A DNA stretch of 64,000 bases, taken from NCBI GenBank assembly GCA_050084985.1, contig JBITNC010000001.1:196974001-197038000 (forward strand). Reading direction: 5' to 3'. The translations under genes were made by a program, and so were the position numbers. The stretch comes from Nageia nagi (lineage: Eukaryota; Pinophyta). How positions within the stretch are numbered: position 1 is the stretch's first letter; each line of letters begins with the position of its first letter. Below the pieces are notes generated by a model. The model was not told where the DNA came from, searched no databases, and was given only the letters and a program-made list of their open reading frames with translations. This document shows positions 11,527 to 26,500 of the stretch, piece after piece.

Positions 11527-14500
11527 GTATAATAAAAAAAACTGTGATTGAACTCATTTTCGTTTTCTTTAGTATTGGAAATGGCTTGGCACTATACCAT
11601 CTTGCTGGTTTTGTAATGCCGATCGAGCCCATATAATGAAATGTATGAAGGGGAAGTGTATGCCATATACAATGTAATAGGGTAACTGACAGACACTTTG
11701 AACATGGGTTGGGTTTGATGCAGGCTTGTATACGGAGTAGATTACAAGGGGCATGTGTGCGGAAATAAGAAGTCTCACCCAGATGTGCAAGAATTCGAGG
11801 TAAGATATTGGCAAAATCCAAAGCAGGTATACGAGAGTGGGCTACGAAAGAGTCCTCTGAAGCTGGAAAATGCAAAGAGTATCTGCGTGAAGGAATGCCC
11901 AACTCCTTCGGATGAGGATGTGAATTGGGTATGCGATTATCCAGAAGGGTCTTCTATTAAGCTGACCATGGATGAGTGGGCTGACAGAAATTACGACTAT
12001 TATGAGTTTCTAAGTCCGGAGCAGAGGAATACTTCTCTTCAGCTTGAGGGACCATGCTATCCTGTCATCTTTCCCAGTGCAAATGGTGAGTGCGCATTAT
12101 CCAATGAAATTCATCTAAGGCATTCCGTGAAAAACTCATGAGGGATGAGGTCTAGTCACTGATATAATAAATGGTCACTTAGAATCCATTTAAGAATGGA
12201 GAGCTATGCAATTTAATAATATTATGTTTGTTTGCTATTAGTGTTTATACAAATCTGTTACCGAGAAAGATGAAGTCATGTTAGCAACATGTTAGTTTGT
12301 TCGTGGTTTGTTTTTTTGTTTTTTAATTTTTATTAGCTTGGGAATGAGTACTATTTTAGATTGTATCTTCATGCTCCTCACTTTTACTATAACCTCCATT
12401 ACTATTATAATTTTCAGTTTAAGATAGTTTTATAGTGCTGGTGCATACGTTGGATTACCCCACACCGTAAACTTGGATGTAAATGCTCAAATTAAACACC
12501 GATAATTTTGTTTGTGTTAAAATATAATAAAAATGCTTTCATTTTTTTTGTCATTTCTGTTCCTGTCTATCAACTCTACCCAGACTTGGTGGGTAATTAA
12601 GACATGCTGCTAAGCTTTGTGACCGTTGCTTTAGAATCCATCCTGTGATAAAAACGGTGGCTATGAGATCTATTTCCTCCATTTCTACTTGATTGTTTTC
12701 TCGACGTGGATTATATAGAAATGTTGGCTTTGGTATTTATTTCATTCTCTTATACTCAATTATTCACTCAAAGAAGCCGATAGATTTCAGCAACCAGCTA
12801 TAATGCCAAAAAATTCGACTTCTATCGCTCAGGGAAGCATTAGGTTTGATTATTTTTATCAGATTGTTTCTTCTTGGATTGTATCTTATGTAATATGCTT
12901 CTATAAACTATTTTTGCTATAAGTTTTCTGTTAGATCATTTTGCAGGCTAGCGTTTTCTTGATTGTTTTTGATGGATTGTTTCTGCCAGGTCTTTTGTCA
13001 AAATATTTGGCCCCTGTTCAAAGCTAATTCTCATTTCTACCAAGGACCTTGTTCGAACATGCTTACTTCATTCTTGTTATCTTCCATTAATCCATTTTTT
13101 AAAAGCTATACTATATCTTGGTTGAAATTTCTTGCAAAATTAAGAGTACTAGTGAATTCTTTATTATTCCTCTATAGATTCAATTTGTCTAGTTTCCATT
13201 AGCCTTACTATTTAAAAAATAAAAAGCTAATCTTTGTCGTCATAATTCGTCAAAATTATATTTTTGAGCTATATCCATCATGGAATTGTCCATGATATTT
13301 TAAATTCTTCAATAAACTATGTAAGTGGTTCCGAGTAAAAAGTATGTTGATACTAAGAAAATATTACCTAAATATCAACCTAAACATCAACTCATACATA
13401 TATATAAATCCTATAGAATGCACAAAAAGAAACCCTCGATAGACCTTTCATTCATTCATGCTTGCAAGTCTCCTAAGGATTATGGTTAGATTTTCTTCCC
13501 TTATGTTGCATGCATTGCTAGATTCTATTCAGATGTGCATCTCTTAGTTGCTGATCAATCTGTTGCCTTGTTGGGATCCCTTCATACATGTATAACTTCT
13601 TTAAACTTCTTTCCAAGCTAGAATTCATGGCTTCAATGCCATTTGAGATATCTTTGCTCCCAATTAGATGGTTGAAGTCGTTTGAATATTGACACTCCTA
13701 TCTGATAATTTGCCTTTACGTGTAACTCCTTTCAATTGTATTGGCAAATAAGATGAAAGGCCCCTAAGTTTGCTAAGGCTCCTGCTTTATCATTAGCTAC
13801 CTCTTCATATCCTTGGCAAAAAGCTGTGAATCCCTTACCTTAATTGTCCTTGTCCATAAGGTCACCCCTTAACTTGCTTAGAGATTCTTTTGAAGTCCTA
13901 TCAAAATTGAATTTAGATCCCTTCCTTCCGTCTTTCCCATTTATCCTTCCTATTCTTGGCCTCCCCCCAAGCAAGGGAAATCAAGTTCTATCTAGCAAGC
14001 ATTTCCTTATTTGGGTGCGGATCCTCTTTGCTGCATATTTGGACACCTTTACAAATGGTTTTGACTCTTAACTTTGCCAATAATTTTTGGAAAGTTGTAA
14101 TTTTCACCTTCGAAGATTCTGTGGTTTCTTTCCAGCTATATAGTCCAACCAAATATCCCTGTCCCCAAATCAGTTGGACTATAGAGGATTTGGAATGATG
14201 AAATTTTTTTTTTTTAAAGTTCCTCCAAATTCTTTGCTATGCACCATCTAACTGCCATATTTTTAAGGAACCAATTTGAAATTCTCCTACGTATAGGACA
14301 TTGGAGAATTAAATGGAAAAATTTCTAGAGGTAACATATTGATGCTCCTCTCCATCCTGTTGGTCTTCAATCATCATCTGTCGTAATGCTATCTTCATGG
14401 CTAGCCACAATCAAACATGATCATTGGTAGCCCCTCGTTAATCCAAATTTTATTGGTTAGATAGTTTTCTGAATAAAAGTGTTATGGATCAATGTACAGC

Positions 14501-17500
14501 CCTAGTTTGTCTGTTACTATTAAGCTAGTACAAAACCATACATTCCAGCTAGTAGAATATCAGAAATTGCACAGGAATTCCCAAACATATATCGCAATAG
14601 TTGTAACTAATAGCAACATGAGAAATATAACTAAGCAATTAACAATAGAACAACATGCACATTCATTAAATCCTGAATAACTGAATAACAAAAGATTGTA
14701 ATGAATAGCAATGAAGACATACAACAGTTGTTACCACTTCAAGGGGGTGACCTCCCATATATTTGAAGATGTTGTTTAAGATATGAATTCACAATAATGG
14801 TTAGAAGCATAACCTCTGCTCCTATTTGTAATTAAATCTAGCAAATGCACTAAGCCCAATGCTATGCTCCATAACTGATTATCTATGTGATAAAGGCTAG
14901 AGCTGATGAATTTAAATAAAAATGTGTGGTTATGATTATCTATGTGATAAGGCTAGAGCTAATGAATTTAAGTAAAGATGTGAGGTTATGCGGAGGCATA
15001 AAATGCCTCCTCCAATCAGTATGCTTTGTCCTCAAAGCTTGCAGCTGTGGAAAGTCCTTCATAATAGCATTTGCTTTCCAAGTTGCATTCTTTTCAAGCA
15101 GGTCCTTCCATTGAGAAGTAATTCCATGACTTCTTGGTTACATAGCTTCCTTTAGCACGAGTTCATAATAGCTTTTGATTCAACTGTAATCTTACCTTGA
15201 AGGGGATCCATGTAACTTATGAAGAATGGATTCTTTGCAATTAGATGTTTTTCCAAAATATATTCCAGTTTGGAAATTGATAATCTCATCTTTCCATTCA
15301 AGCCCCTTAGGATCCTCACCATTGTGTAGTTGGTGAATGATGTTTACTGTAGTTCGGTCTTCTTTCCATTCCTTTTCGATTTGTTCTATCCATGTTGGTT
15401 CTTGGAATTATATTGCATATTCTATGTTTCTCATGCATTCTTGATAATCAATCTACCACAACATTGTATTTTCCTTTTTTTATTGGATCTCAAAATCATA
15501 GCCAAACCTTTTCATGATTCATTTATGTTGTTCCATACAAGAGAAACATTGTGCCAAGAAGAATTTTAGGCCACTTGGTCTATTTTGATTATGAAGTTCC
15601 CATCAAGTAAGGTCACCATTTTTGAATCACATGTAAAATATTATTATTTCCTTCAAATATGTAGATTTTTTTTTATCGATAAAAAATGGGGTTTTTATGT
15701 AGGATCCCCAAACCTGCCTTTACATAGTGTCAAAATATGTGGAACTATATGCATTTCCATCCTTGAAGCTGGTAGCCAAGAGGACTTGTAGTGGATCATC
15801 ATGTGCTACGACTCCTTCCTCATTGATGATTGTGATTTCTGCTCCTTTGCTCTTATGATGCTTCTTCATTTTCTTTGAGAATAGTATCTGAAGTAGGCTT
15901 GCGGTCAACAGATTCGCATCTAGTGCTTTTGGAGGGAGGCAAGGCCTCCATTGCCATTTGTCTTGCACGTCATTTGGATTTTTGGGTAAGGAATCCCCCA
16001 TTTTGATTTAGAATGGTTTGTATCCCCTTTGCAATGCGTTTTGCCATTTCCCTATGATGAATTTGATGATCCAAAGGTCTACCAACAAGTCCTTTTCCCA
16101 TGTTTGCTATATTCTGTGAGCTTCTTGTAGTTCTCATTGGTTTAGGTTGCCCTTGTGAGTTATTGGGTTTGGATGTGTCACCTATACTGGTTGGGTGCAT
16201 GAGTTGATTGTGTGAGGGGGAGTAAGGTGGTGATGGAGTGGGTGTAGGAGTTGAGTTTGGGGTCGATTAGGGTGCAATTGATATGTTGTTCTCTAGAAGT
16301 TCATTGGTGTTGTTGGAGTTGTTTTTTAATCGCCTTCAAGATTACATTTGATCCTCCATTTTAGGTTCTTCCAAGTGCAAATTTGATCAATGTTTGGTCT
16401 AACGTCTATAAATTTCTTGATGAGATAACATTTGTGACACTATTCTTATGATCGGATTAGAGTGTCCGAAATGTTGAATCATGCAATGCCATCACCAGAG
16501 TCTATTTTAGGATCAAGCGGATAATCGACAATCAACTTGGATCTTTCAAAATTAAAGAGACTCGACTTGTTGTTCAATGATTGCCCCAAGTCAAAATTGG
16601 CCATATTGAAGCATTCCTTCAAATATGTAGATTTGCCAAAGTTTCTTCTTGATAGATATTCGCTCTCAAATGCTAACGAGTGGCCATCTTTCATCAAATA
16701 CAACATTAATTATATTTGTTGATGCATCACATTCCATCACAAATGTTTTGTTGAAGTCTGTGTGGTTAGAACTTGTTTGAAGCACATTGTTTGTTTTAGG
16801 TTGATAAATGCTATTGTGGCTTTGTCTTACTATGTGAAGGCATCTTTTTTGGTTAGTGTTGTTAAGAGTGCTGCAATTTTCATATAATCTTGGATTTCCT
16901 ACAGTATCTTATGAATCCTGTTGGCAAGGAAATATTTCCTCTAAGTAAGATAATCCAAAGAGACAATAAATGGGAAAGCAACCCAACATTTATGTAAGAT
17001 TGCGTTACCTATCCCCTCCTGTAAGGACTGATACCTCAAGGTTTTTGTATTCAAAGATGCAAAAAAAATGCAAGTTCTATTTTAATGGCTTAGTGACTCT
17101 TGTTTGCGAATCAACTCAATGGTGTAATAGAGGTAGTGGAAGTTAACTCATGTTTTTTATAAGGCGCTTAAGGTGTTTCAATGCAATGATCAAAAGTTGT
17201 TTCGATTTTAAAGAAAGCAAGAAAAGGAAAAAAGTAAGCAAATAAAAGAGAATGTTTCAACGCAATGCTGGTTTGGTTTCAAATCGACCACCATGACCAC
17301 CACAACGAAGCATTATCTAAACTTCTTTCATTCTGGATCAATTAAGAAAGTTTCATTCAATTCATCAAGCTTGAAATAAATGACTTTTATCCAAGTTATT
17401 TCAAACAAGAGTTAGGAGCGAAGCTGATTGTCAGTACTCCTTTTACAAAACCGATTGGCAATCAAAAGAACTTAGCGTAGATCACACGAACTGACTCGTT

Positions 17501-20500
17501 CTGAATGAAACTTCTAATCAGATGGCATAGAAAGAAAGCGAATTCAGAATACATTCATTCAGCATGTACACCATGAATAAGTAACAATCTTAAAGTAATT
17601 TAAACGCTTTAGAAAATTTTCAACAAATTTTTTCTAAAACTTGTAAGTTTTCAAAGAAAGGCGCAAAAGCATTCAAATCATAGAAGAAAGCTACAACAAG
17701 ATCTAATCCACAACTCCATAAATGATAGATTCGCTTTGGTCTTTAAGTCACCACTTTGTATTTACTTTGTAAAAAGAGTTGTACAAAAGTTTTCAAGCTT
17801 GCTCCTCTCTTACAATTTTTTTTGGTTTTTCACAAAATTTCATTATGACCACACCTCCTTGGGTCTATTTATAGAATTTTTAGTGTTGCCCTAACTCTAA
17901 GTCAAAAAAAAATTAAAAATTACATTTCGCTAAATATTTAACTACTCTTGGACTCCATCTATTGATGTAAATGTTTGAACTGTTCAATTGAATTATTCTT
18001 TGAAAGGATATTTTGAAGGGTCCATGTATAATCTCAGAAAAAATCTTGGTTCCTTTTATTCATTACCCACCTCATATATCCTTTTCATCAAATTGTTGCA
18101 TCTTACCATACAATCCCACATGGTAGATTCTTTGTGGGGATTGCTAATCCTAAGAATACTATCCTTTTGATCTCTTCCTACTACCTAGATATTTATTGTA
18201 AAGGATCTTATTCCACAACCTCCTTTCCTTCATAAAGTCTCCGAAACAGTTTGGCACCAAGGGCTTTGTTCATTTATAAGAGCTTCTTGAGACATGTCCT
18301 GCTTCACTCCTTGGTGACATTTACTTTATTCCAACCTATCGAGTGGACCTTCCTTTCATTATTGTTGTGTCCCCATAGAGATATTTTCAGAATTTGATAA
18401 AGCACTTGGAGAATCCTTCTGAAATTTGTAAAAGAGATAAAAAAATATATATCAAGAAAGCTACTTTGAATTTGAATTTTTCAATTAGAGGCTTCTAGAG
18501 GACTTGTTTGATTGGTCCTTTATTCATATCCAAGTAGGAGTTTGGGAGAGTCTCCTTAGATAAACTTGGGGCAATTTTAATTCTATTTTTCATTGAATCT
18601 TTGGCATTTAAGGAAAAAAATCATTGATGTAATTAGAGAATTTTTTATTTATTTATCCTTCTTTATTATCTACCTGGTAACCTTTTGATGGCCCTCCAAA
18701 ATTAGATATGTTTCCGCTTCTTAAAGTTAAGGGACCCTCAATAGAAGAGTATCATCATAGATGATGGGATTGATGAGGCACTCCATTAATGATTTGAATT
18801 CTTGAAATTCTCCCTTTTATTGCTCTTCTTGCCGAAGTTTTACCTCAAGCCTTTGCCTTTAAATAAAAAACAAACGGCAATAGGGCTTTCCTTGCCTTAT
18901 ATCCCTAAAGGAAGGGAAAAATCCAATTGGACTTATGTTGATTAGGGGGAGAAAAGAAAGCCTCCAAAAAGCGGTTTCCTATTATAGAGCCAAATCTTTT
19001 TCGAACTTTTAGAAAACAAATCCCCAATCAACTATATCATAGACTTTTTGGATGTCTATTTTCATCAATATACCTACGTCTTCATAAGTGTTTAGAGAAT
19101 GAATGGCTTCATGAGCAATTGTTATTCCATCTAGAATTTTCTTGCTTTTAAAAAAACCATCGCATTCATCAATTCTCAATTTGTCGACAGTCATCTTGAG
19201 TCCACTAGCTATGATCTTTGTCATGAGTTTGTACATTGTATTGCAAAGGGAGATGGGTCTGCATGCATTGAAGTAGAGAGATTCTTCTTTCTTGCGGATG
19301 AAGGCGAGGAAGGCGGAGTTTCGTGACTTTTTCATTTTTCTTTTTCTTGGATTCTTTGACAGCTGCTACCACATCTTTTTTACAAATGTCCTGGAAGTTT
19401 TAGAAAAAGGTTACAGGAAATCCATCAAGCCTTGGGTCTATTTCCTTCATGAACATGTTATTATCAATATTCAATAAAAAATTTGGAATATTGTTGAGAA
19501 AAAGGTCCATAGCCAACATTTCTTCACTTCCAATTGAGCAAGTCTTTCAAAAGAGAATATGAGATTGTTGTTCCCAATAAATTTCCTCATTAACAAAAGA
19601 GAATGAGATTCTTTAGATGGGGATTCTTTTTGGTGTTCTTTGAAAGTGTTTGGTTCTACAAGTGTCTTGTTAGTATTAGGTATCCTTTGAAATCATTCCT
19701 CTTTTATTCCTTCATTTTGGATTTAACATGCTTGAGTTTCTTAGCTGGGATGGATCTCTTAGATCACCAAATGTTAATTCCCCATTAATCTTTTTAAAAT
19801 TATTTTCAAGCGATCTTTCAAGCATTGAAGCTATCTCAAAGTGGAAAGGAGATGGCCATTTTGAGATAGATATATCTAGTAAATCAGTTGGCCAATGTTA
19901 TAATCCAAAGTCATAGAATATAGACATCATTATTTGTGTTTGTATGCCATTTGGGGCAATGGCAAGTCTGTCCAACTTTTCTTTTACATTTTCTTCTCCT
20001 TGTCATAGATTCTTCTATGTGAAAACTCCATTGGAGGTGAGGACATCCGATGCATCTATGTCCCATGGTAATTGTTCCGATTCTAGACCTTGAGATGCAT
20101 CCCAACCCCTGCTACCTTTCTTGTTTTTGTCAAGAGAGTGGCATGACAATCACCCTCTACAATGATTTGGGCCTGGTTGTTCCTATAGACCCTTAGCCCT
20201 TCCGAAGATGGCCTTCTCTAATCCCTATCTAATGGACTACAACATTAATAACAAGTCCAGCCAAGTTCTTCCTAGTATTGTCCCACATTAAAATTTACCG
20301 ATTCCTATCTGATTGGACATCTTTGATTTGAATATTGCTTGGGTTTCATTGGAATTCCAACCCTCTTGAAGTTCCCACAAAGTCCTCCTACAGGAAGTTA
20401 GCTCTTCTCGACAATCTATGTTGAATTTCAATTGTTTTTCTTTCAAGCATTTTGGTCTCATGGATCAACATAAAATGGTTTGATGACAATATTTGCTTGT

Positions 20501-23500
20501 TAGGAGCATTAAGGCTCCCAACATTCCATGAAACTATCTTCATTTGTGGGAAGATTTGCGAGTGGGCTTAACCCCACCATCGCCAGCGACCTGACCACTA
20601 GTTTGACCTGAATTTTGACTTTTTTTTTTTGCTACATCCCAACTTGAAATCTTCCTTGCATCTTGCCTCGTCTTAGATAACAAGGCTGTGATCAGAGTAA
20701 AGATTCTGAAGCCACACTTTCCTTTCCTAAACTTGTCAGATCTTTCACATTTTGTCCAGATTGGCTATTGCTTGCCATAGTATGAGTGGGAGCTGAAAAA
20801 AAACCTTAAAAGATTTCAGCTCTGAGTCTGCTCTCAAATGATCCTCTTCCTCTATGGACCACTCCTCTACTACATCTAACTCATCTTCACCATCTGGTTC
20901 TTTAGATATTGCATTCACAAGGTTCTTCCCCTTCCCTTTCTTTGAATCAGCCTTGGCCTCCTCCACCTTTGCTGAATCTAGACAATCCTTTGGTAGGGAT
21001 TAGAAAATCTTAAAACTGTTTTCCCTAACTTTGGCTTCCGGACACTCAATTTGTTTATTCTCCTTCCTCTTCTTGGACAAAACCTTTGGGAAATCATGAG
21101 GGTACCAAAAGTCCAAGAATCTACCTGTTTCCTCCAAAACATGAGGGTCCCACAACTCCAAAGGGAGATTGTAGAACCTTACCCAAACTGGTAGGAAATC
21201 AATTTTCTTTGATTCAAGATTGAAGCCTACAGACCATGGTTTTATAAATAGACTTCTATTGCCATCCACAGTGATCCTTCAGCCATTAGAGCCCTATAAT
21301 CCAGATTGCATTGATTTTGGAGCAATGGCTTGTAAATGAGAAAATATTCTATTAACGTTATAACAAATTTAGACAATATGTATTGGATGGTTACAAGTTG
21401 ATTTGGTTAATGAACCAATTTTTTTATATAACCCCTATACCTAATATTAGTAGTTAATTAAGAAATTAAGTATTGGATATAATTAAAATTAGCCTAAGGT
21501 ATTGATATCTTAAACCTTAGGTTGTTCCATCTTAATTTAAATACCTCAAAAATATAATATTATGATGTAATATTATAACTTACAAATATTCTTATAATAC
21601 CAAATTGGGAGTTGAATATAACGGAAACAAAACATGCAGCAGAGACGAGTAGTAATGGACAGCACTGCCATTACAACTCATTTGATGCATTCACATTTGA
21701 TCATAAGTGGGGTCGGGCCTCACCTCATCAATGGAATGGCCTGGCCTCTCTAGTCATAACTTGAGCTCACTACTGGGAATGGTCTTATTGGACACATCTT
21801 TCGCTCTCTACTGGGAATGGTCTCACTGGATCCAACAACAATGGGAATGGTCTCACCATATACAACATCAAGAAGTGAATAGATCTTCTGGCTTATCAAT
21901 CACCATTCTCTTCCAACATCTTCTGTAGAAATTGAAGGCACATTTAACAGTCTCTATGAACAAACAAGTAACTGAAGACACACTAGACAGTTTCCTTTCA
22001 CAACTTATGTAGAACTTGAATGCACACTTGATAGTTTCAAGTTTCCACGAACAAAATACAACAGAATTTAGATGTTGGGATGTTCTTTCTAGTGGTGGTA
22101 CATAATATTTATCAACATGTGAACACTTAGATGCTGTAACAACACAAACCAAGATACTGGACTCGTTACCATAATACAAATTCAAAATACTTCACTGCAC
22201 TTGTCAGCTGGATGATAGTGGTAATGGACCTCCTATCACCATAGTTTGAGAAACAATTTTTCTTTCAATAGAATAACCTCTCAATTGAGAAAACAAATTT
22301 TTATTTTTTAATTACTCCATTCACGATCAGTTGCTATTTAGTGTTGTGTAGATTTGTTAGCATCATTTTTATCTTCTGTTGTTTCAAACTTAATAATTGC
22401 TTTGATGGTGAGTAAGACTGTCTCAAAGACATATCTTTTGCATCTCCTATTCGTAATCAGACTTTACCAAATTTTTGGGAACATCTCCTAAACCTTGAAA
22501 ATTAGTGAGCACATGGCAATTTGGATATAAAATGGAATGAGTTTTATGCTTTTGAAGGTTTGTAGAAAACTTACTGGCATCATTACCCTTCACCAAATGA
22601 AGCTAAACAAATACTAAAAATATTGATCTTAACTGAGCAAATTCTATCATGCAACCACTCATTGGAAACCTTGTCTACTTTTTAATGAAAATGATAACAT
22701 GAGGAACTAATCACTAATCAAGTAGATATGAGTAAAATACAGATAGAAATAGGAGCAGCACTCGTTTTTGTCAAAAGTTCCTTTATGCCTTTGTGTCCAG
22801 ATTCCCAGAATATGATATAACCTCCAAAAACTGGTCAGAGCTTTTTGTAGGTAGACAAACATTGAAGAGGATCTGCATTCTTGTCTTCTGGAATCGAAGC
22901 TCACATGAAATTCTCCCATCATCTGGAATTGAAGTCCACATGAAATTCTCCCACAACCGAACTAATTCTTCTATCCTACAATACCTCTGTTATCTTATTT
23001 CTTTCTTTGGTTTATGTAGAGGAGTTGGATGTTGCTTTTGTTGGACACTGAGTGCTTCACAAACAGACTGGAAATAGACCAGCAAAAGTTGCAAATAAAT
23101 TTCATGGAACACAATCATAGCGGGATAGACATAATTGCATGGAATGAATTTATAATGGGAGAAACACTGACTTTCTTTTCTTCCGTGCATGATCCATATA
23201 TAGAATGTGCTTCTTGAGGAGGCCATAAATTCTGTTGAGTGCGACTATTTAGAGCAAGGAGAGGATCACTCACATCTGGGAGGCGCTCATAGAAGTTTAG
23301 TTGCTATGATGTTGGAGCTGTTATATGCAAGGCCGGAAAAAACTTACGTGTTGGTGGTGTTCTTTCTATTGCTTGTGTTTGTAAATAGTAATACCTCCAG
23401 TAGCTAGCAGGTTTGGATGCGTGGACGCTCTAAAACATGAATCATTAGCAGCTAAGTTCTTAGCTTAATTTCATCCAAAAAAATGCGCTCCTTAGGCTTT

Positions 23501-26500
23501 GGCTTCCCAACTAACTTACTCAACCTTGAACCATGTTCAGGGTGAAGTGTGCTATAATGGAACTCATGTTGTGAAATTCATGTTCTTATACCATCGATTT
23601 TTGGAGCAATGGCTTGCAAATTAACAAATATTTTGTAAACATAATGACAAGTTTGCCAATATATTTTAGATGATTAGGCATTTGCTCGTTGCAGTGAACT
23701 TTGTTATGTAACCCTTATACCTAAGTTCATTAATTAATGAAATAACTATTAAATATTATTAAAACTGATTTAAGGTATTTTGATACCAAATCTCAACTTA
23801 TTCTATCCTAACTTATACATAAAATATATACTATAATGATGTAATATGATTTCTTACAAATATTTCAATAAAAAGGAAAAAAATACTTAGAAAAGAAATT
23901 ATTGAGCAACAAGCATAAGGGAATTTCATTTTAGGGCTCAAAGTGGCCTTGATCCATGTATTAAGGGATCCTCTAGCCAACCAAGCACCTAAGATTTTGA
24001 AATTAAAATTTTATATATATATCATATTAACTCGAAAAAAAAGAATGATACACATAAATAACATTTTAGATGGAAAACTATGTCTATATTAACTCCCATA
24101 GTTCATCACAACATTAGATATTAAATAAAACATTAATAAAAAGTAAAAAAAATTAATACTTTCAAAATAAGTATATTAAAATACAAAAATATAACATTAA
24201 AATTTAGTGTAAAATCCAATATATTATTATTGTCTTTAGTATAAAAATATTTTAATTATAATTTATATTTGTTTATTATTTAAAAGATTAATATCTATAA
24301 ACACTTTTAAATTATATATTTAATTTCATTTGAATTTTTTTAATATTTATAATAAAAAATATGATATTAAGATTAATAATTTTTTTAAATAAAAACAATA
24401 TTAAAATTTATATTTATTTATTATTTAAAAAAATTAAATAAAATAATTAATAATGAAAAAATCTATGTTTTCAAATTTAATAAAATAAACAAATTAAAAA
24501 AATAAACAAACAAACTTAAAAAATAAAAAAAGAATTTAAAAACGCTTTAAAACAAAAGAAAATAAATAAAAAAAAAAAACGAAAAAGAAAAAATTATAAA
24601 AATTATAAAAAAAATGCAGCCCCGGCCGCGATGACCAGGTTTTTTATTATTTTTTTTTAAATTAAGCGTTTCATATCTGCACCAGTGTTTCGAGAAATTT
24701 CCAATACTGGTACAGGCTTTCGGAGGGTGTTTCCTGCAACATAGCATAGAACCCTTATTGGCATATATAGGAGCATTTTTAAATTTGCTCATTAGATCGC
24801 GATCCTCCCTTGGCCTAGATTTGCTTCCATATTGTTCTTTCCTTCCTGAATCCACTCCATCAGATCCATTATTCTCCTTATTCTGGCCCATGATGGAAAC
24901 TTATTGGTTGATCTCCTCCTATCAATGCTCATCCTCAACTAATCAGTTCTTGGGATAGGCAAATTTATTTTCAGTTGTGGGGCCTTAACTTTATAGTGAT
25001 TTTTACCATAGTAGTAAAATTTGGATTTGGCCAATATTCCTTTGGATTCAACCTTTTGAAATTTGATCATTCAGATAATTTTGGCAAAAAAGTGACGACT
25101 AGTAATGAAAAAAATTCTAAATTTATATAAAATGCATTAAATGATGATTAATCAGGAATTATTTGTCAATAATTCAACGAAACTCATATTCTCAGACTAT
25201 AAATGCATTATTTGCTGAATTTTGTAACCATAATTTTTACTGTTAAATGCATGGTGATTAGCAAAAGCCCAATTTTGGCATCATGGGTAATTCATGTCTA
25301 TAGTATTGAAGTAATCAATGATCACATAACATCTATTCTTCATTGTTGATCTGGTTCATTTTTTTCACAAATTTGTTTTTCATTTCATTTTTTTGTAAAC
25401 TATTTCTTTTGTTTTAACAAGTTCTGATCAAACATTTGTGGTATGAATGGTTAAGATACAAAGTGAAAGGAATAACGATGTGAAAATTACCAGCAAAATG
25501 TTTTGATCTTTAATTTTATGTCTATGATACAAGTTCATTGATATTGCTTTTGGCTTTATTTAATCAGTATTTTGGAGTTGTCAGTTTGCGGGTCGCCCTT
25601 CAAATGCTTCATTGCACTTCTGGAAACAAATGGGCGGTGTAGATATTGATGAAGGTGACAACATTGTAAAATCGATACATAGCTCTATTAATTCTCATGA
25701 AGCTGTCCTAAAGGTTTGTTTCTGTCCAAATGTTTATCTCCGCATGCTCCAATAAATGATGGAGCTATCTAATATGTTGTTTTAACAAAAATAAATAGTA
25801 GGTTTGGTATATTACAGATGGGTGATTACCTTGTGTAATCACTGTTGTTTTTGATCAAAACTAGGTACACTAGTACAATTTCATGTTTTATTCTTACCTT
25901 TTTTACACTAGATTTTTGTTCCACCTCATTACAAATTAAATCGTGTAAGCTGTTATTTTATCTTTCTTAAGGGTTCGTTAAATATTTTTTGGCGTTGATT
26001 GTGTGCAGAGATATGTGGCTGATGTTGGGAAGGCATGGCCTGTGTTGATTGTATGTGGGGGACTGCTGCCATTGTTTTTGTCAATTATTTGGTTGGTCAT
26101 GATTCGCTACTTTGTCGGACTGATGATATGGGCAACAATTGTGATCCTCAACATTCTCACTATTTCTATCACAGTTTATTTCTACACAAAAGGTCAGAAC
26201 TCTTGACCTCAAACTTTATGCAAGATTGGTATGATTACCTTTAAGACGCATTTACACGTTATATTTTGGAAAGCTCTTATATACAAGTAAATTGAATTGA
26301 AATAGTTCGGCTAAGAAAGGGAAAGGGACATATTGTAGAAAAAGCTTTGATACACTTTTTCATTGATAATCAGATTTCAAGTACACTCAGGTTTTCCTAA
26401 CATAGGTCATCAGATTGACTCCCAGTTATCACCACTTTAGTGAGAATCATAACCTACTAACTGCACACAGAATCTCCTACGTGAGTGGGTTAACGGTTAA

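Larger units (their letters stand above)
13900..21295 (-). mobile_element. L1-type LINE (L1-A), split by a Gypsy insertion
   Basis: On the - strand: ORF1 with a DUF4283-like domain (21000-21269), endonuclease from 20543, reverse transcriptase (18740-19500), then C-terminal motifs to about 18000. The last C-terminal part reappears beyond the Gypsy at 14050-14460, where LERNHRIFEGENYNFPK is typical of the end of plant L1 ORF2. The simplest reading is one LINE interrupted between about 14470 and 17950. Two different LINEs cannot be excluded because I could not define the insertion borders. Confidence 0.65.
12086..25567 (+). other. CTL1: CTL intron 2 (13.5 kb), filled with transposons
   Basis: Donor GTGAGT and acceptor TTTAATCAG. 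From 12086 to about 13900 I see no recognisable element. From 13900 to 21295 lies an L1-type LINE (- strand) split by a Gypsy element. From 21312 to 23865 lies an element with paired direct repeats. The stretch 23870-24600 is extremely A- and T-rich. Confidence 0.85.

Noticed and set aside
11471-11902. A 143-codon - strand frame over CTL exons 1 and 2
   Set aside because: It is antisense to well-supported exons and has no recognisable content.
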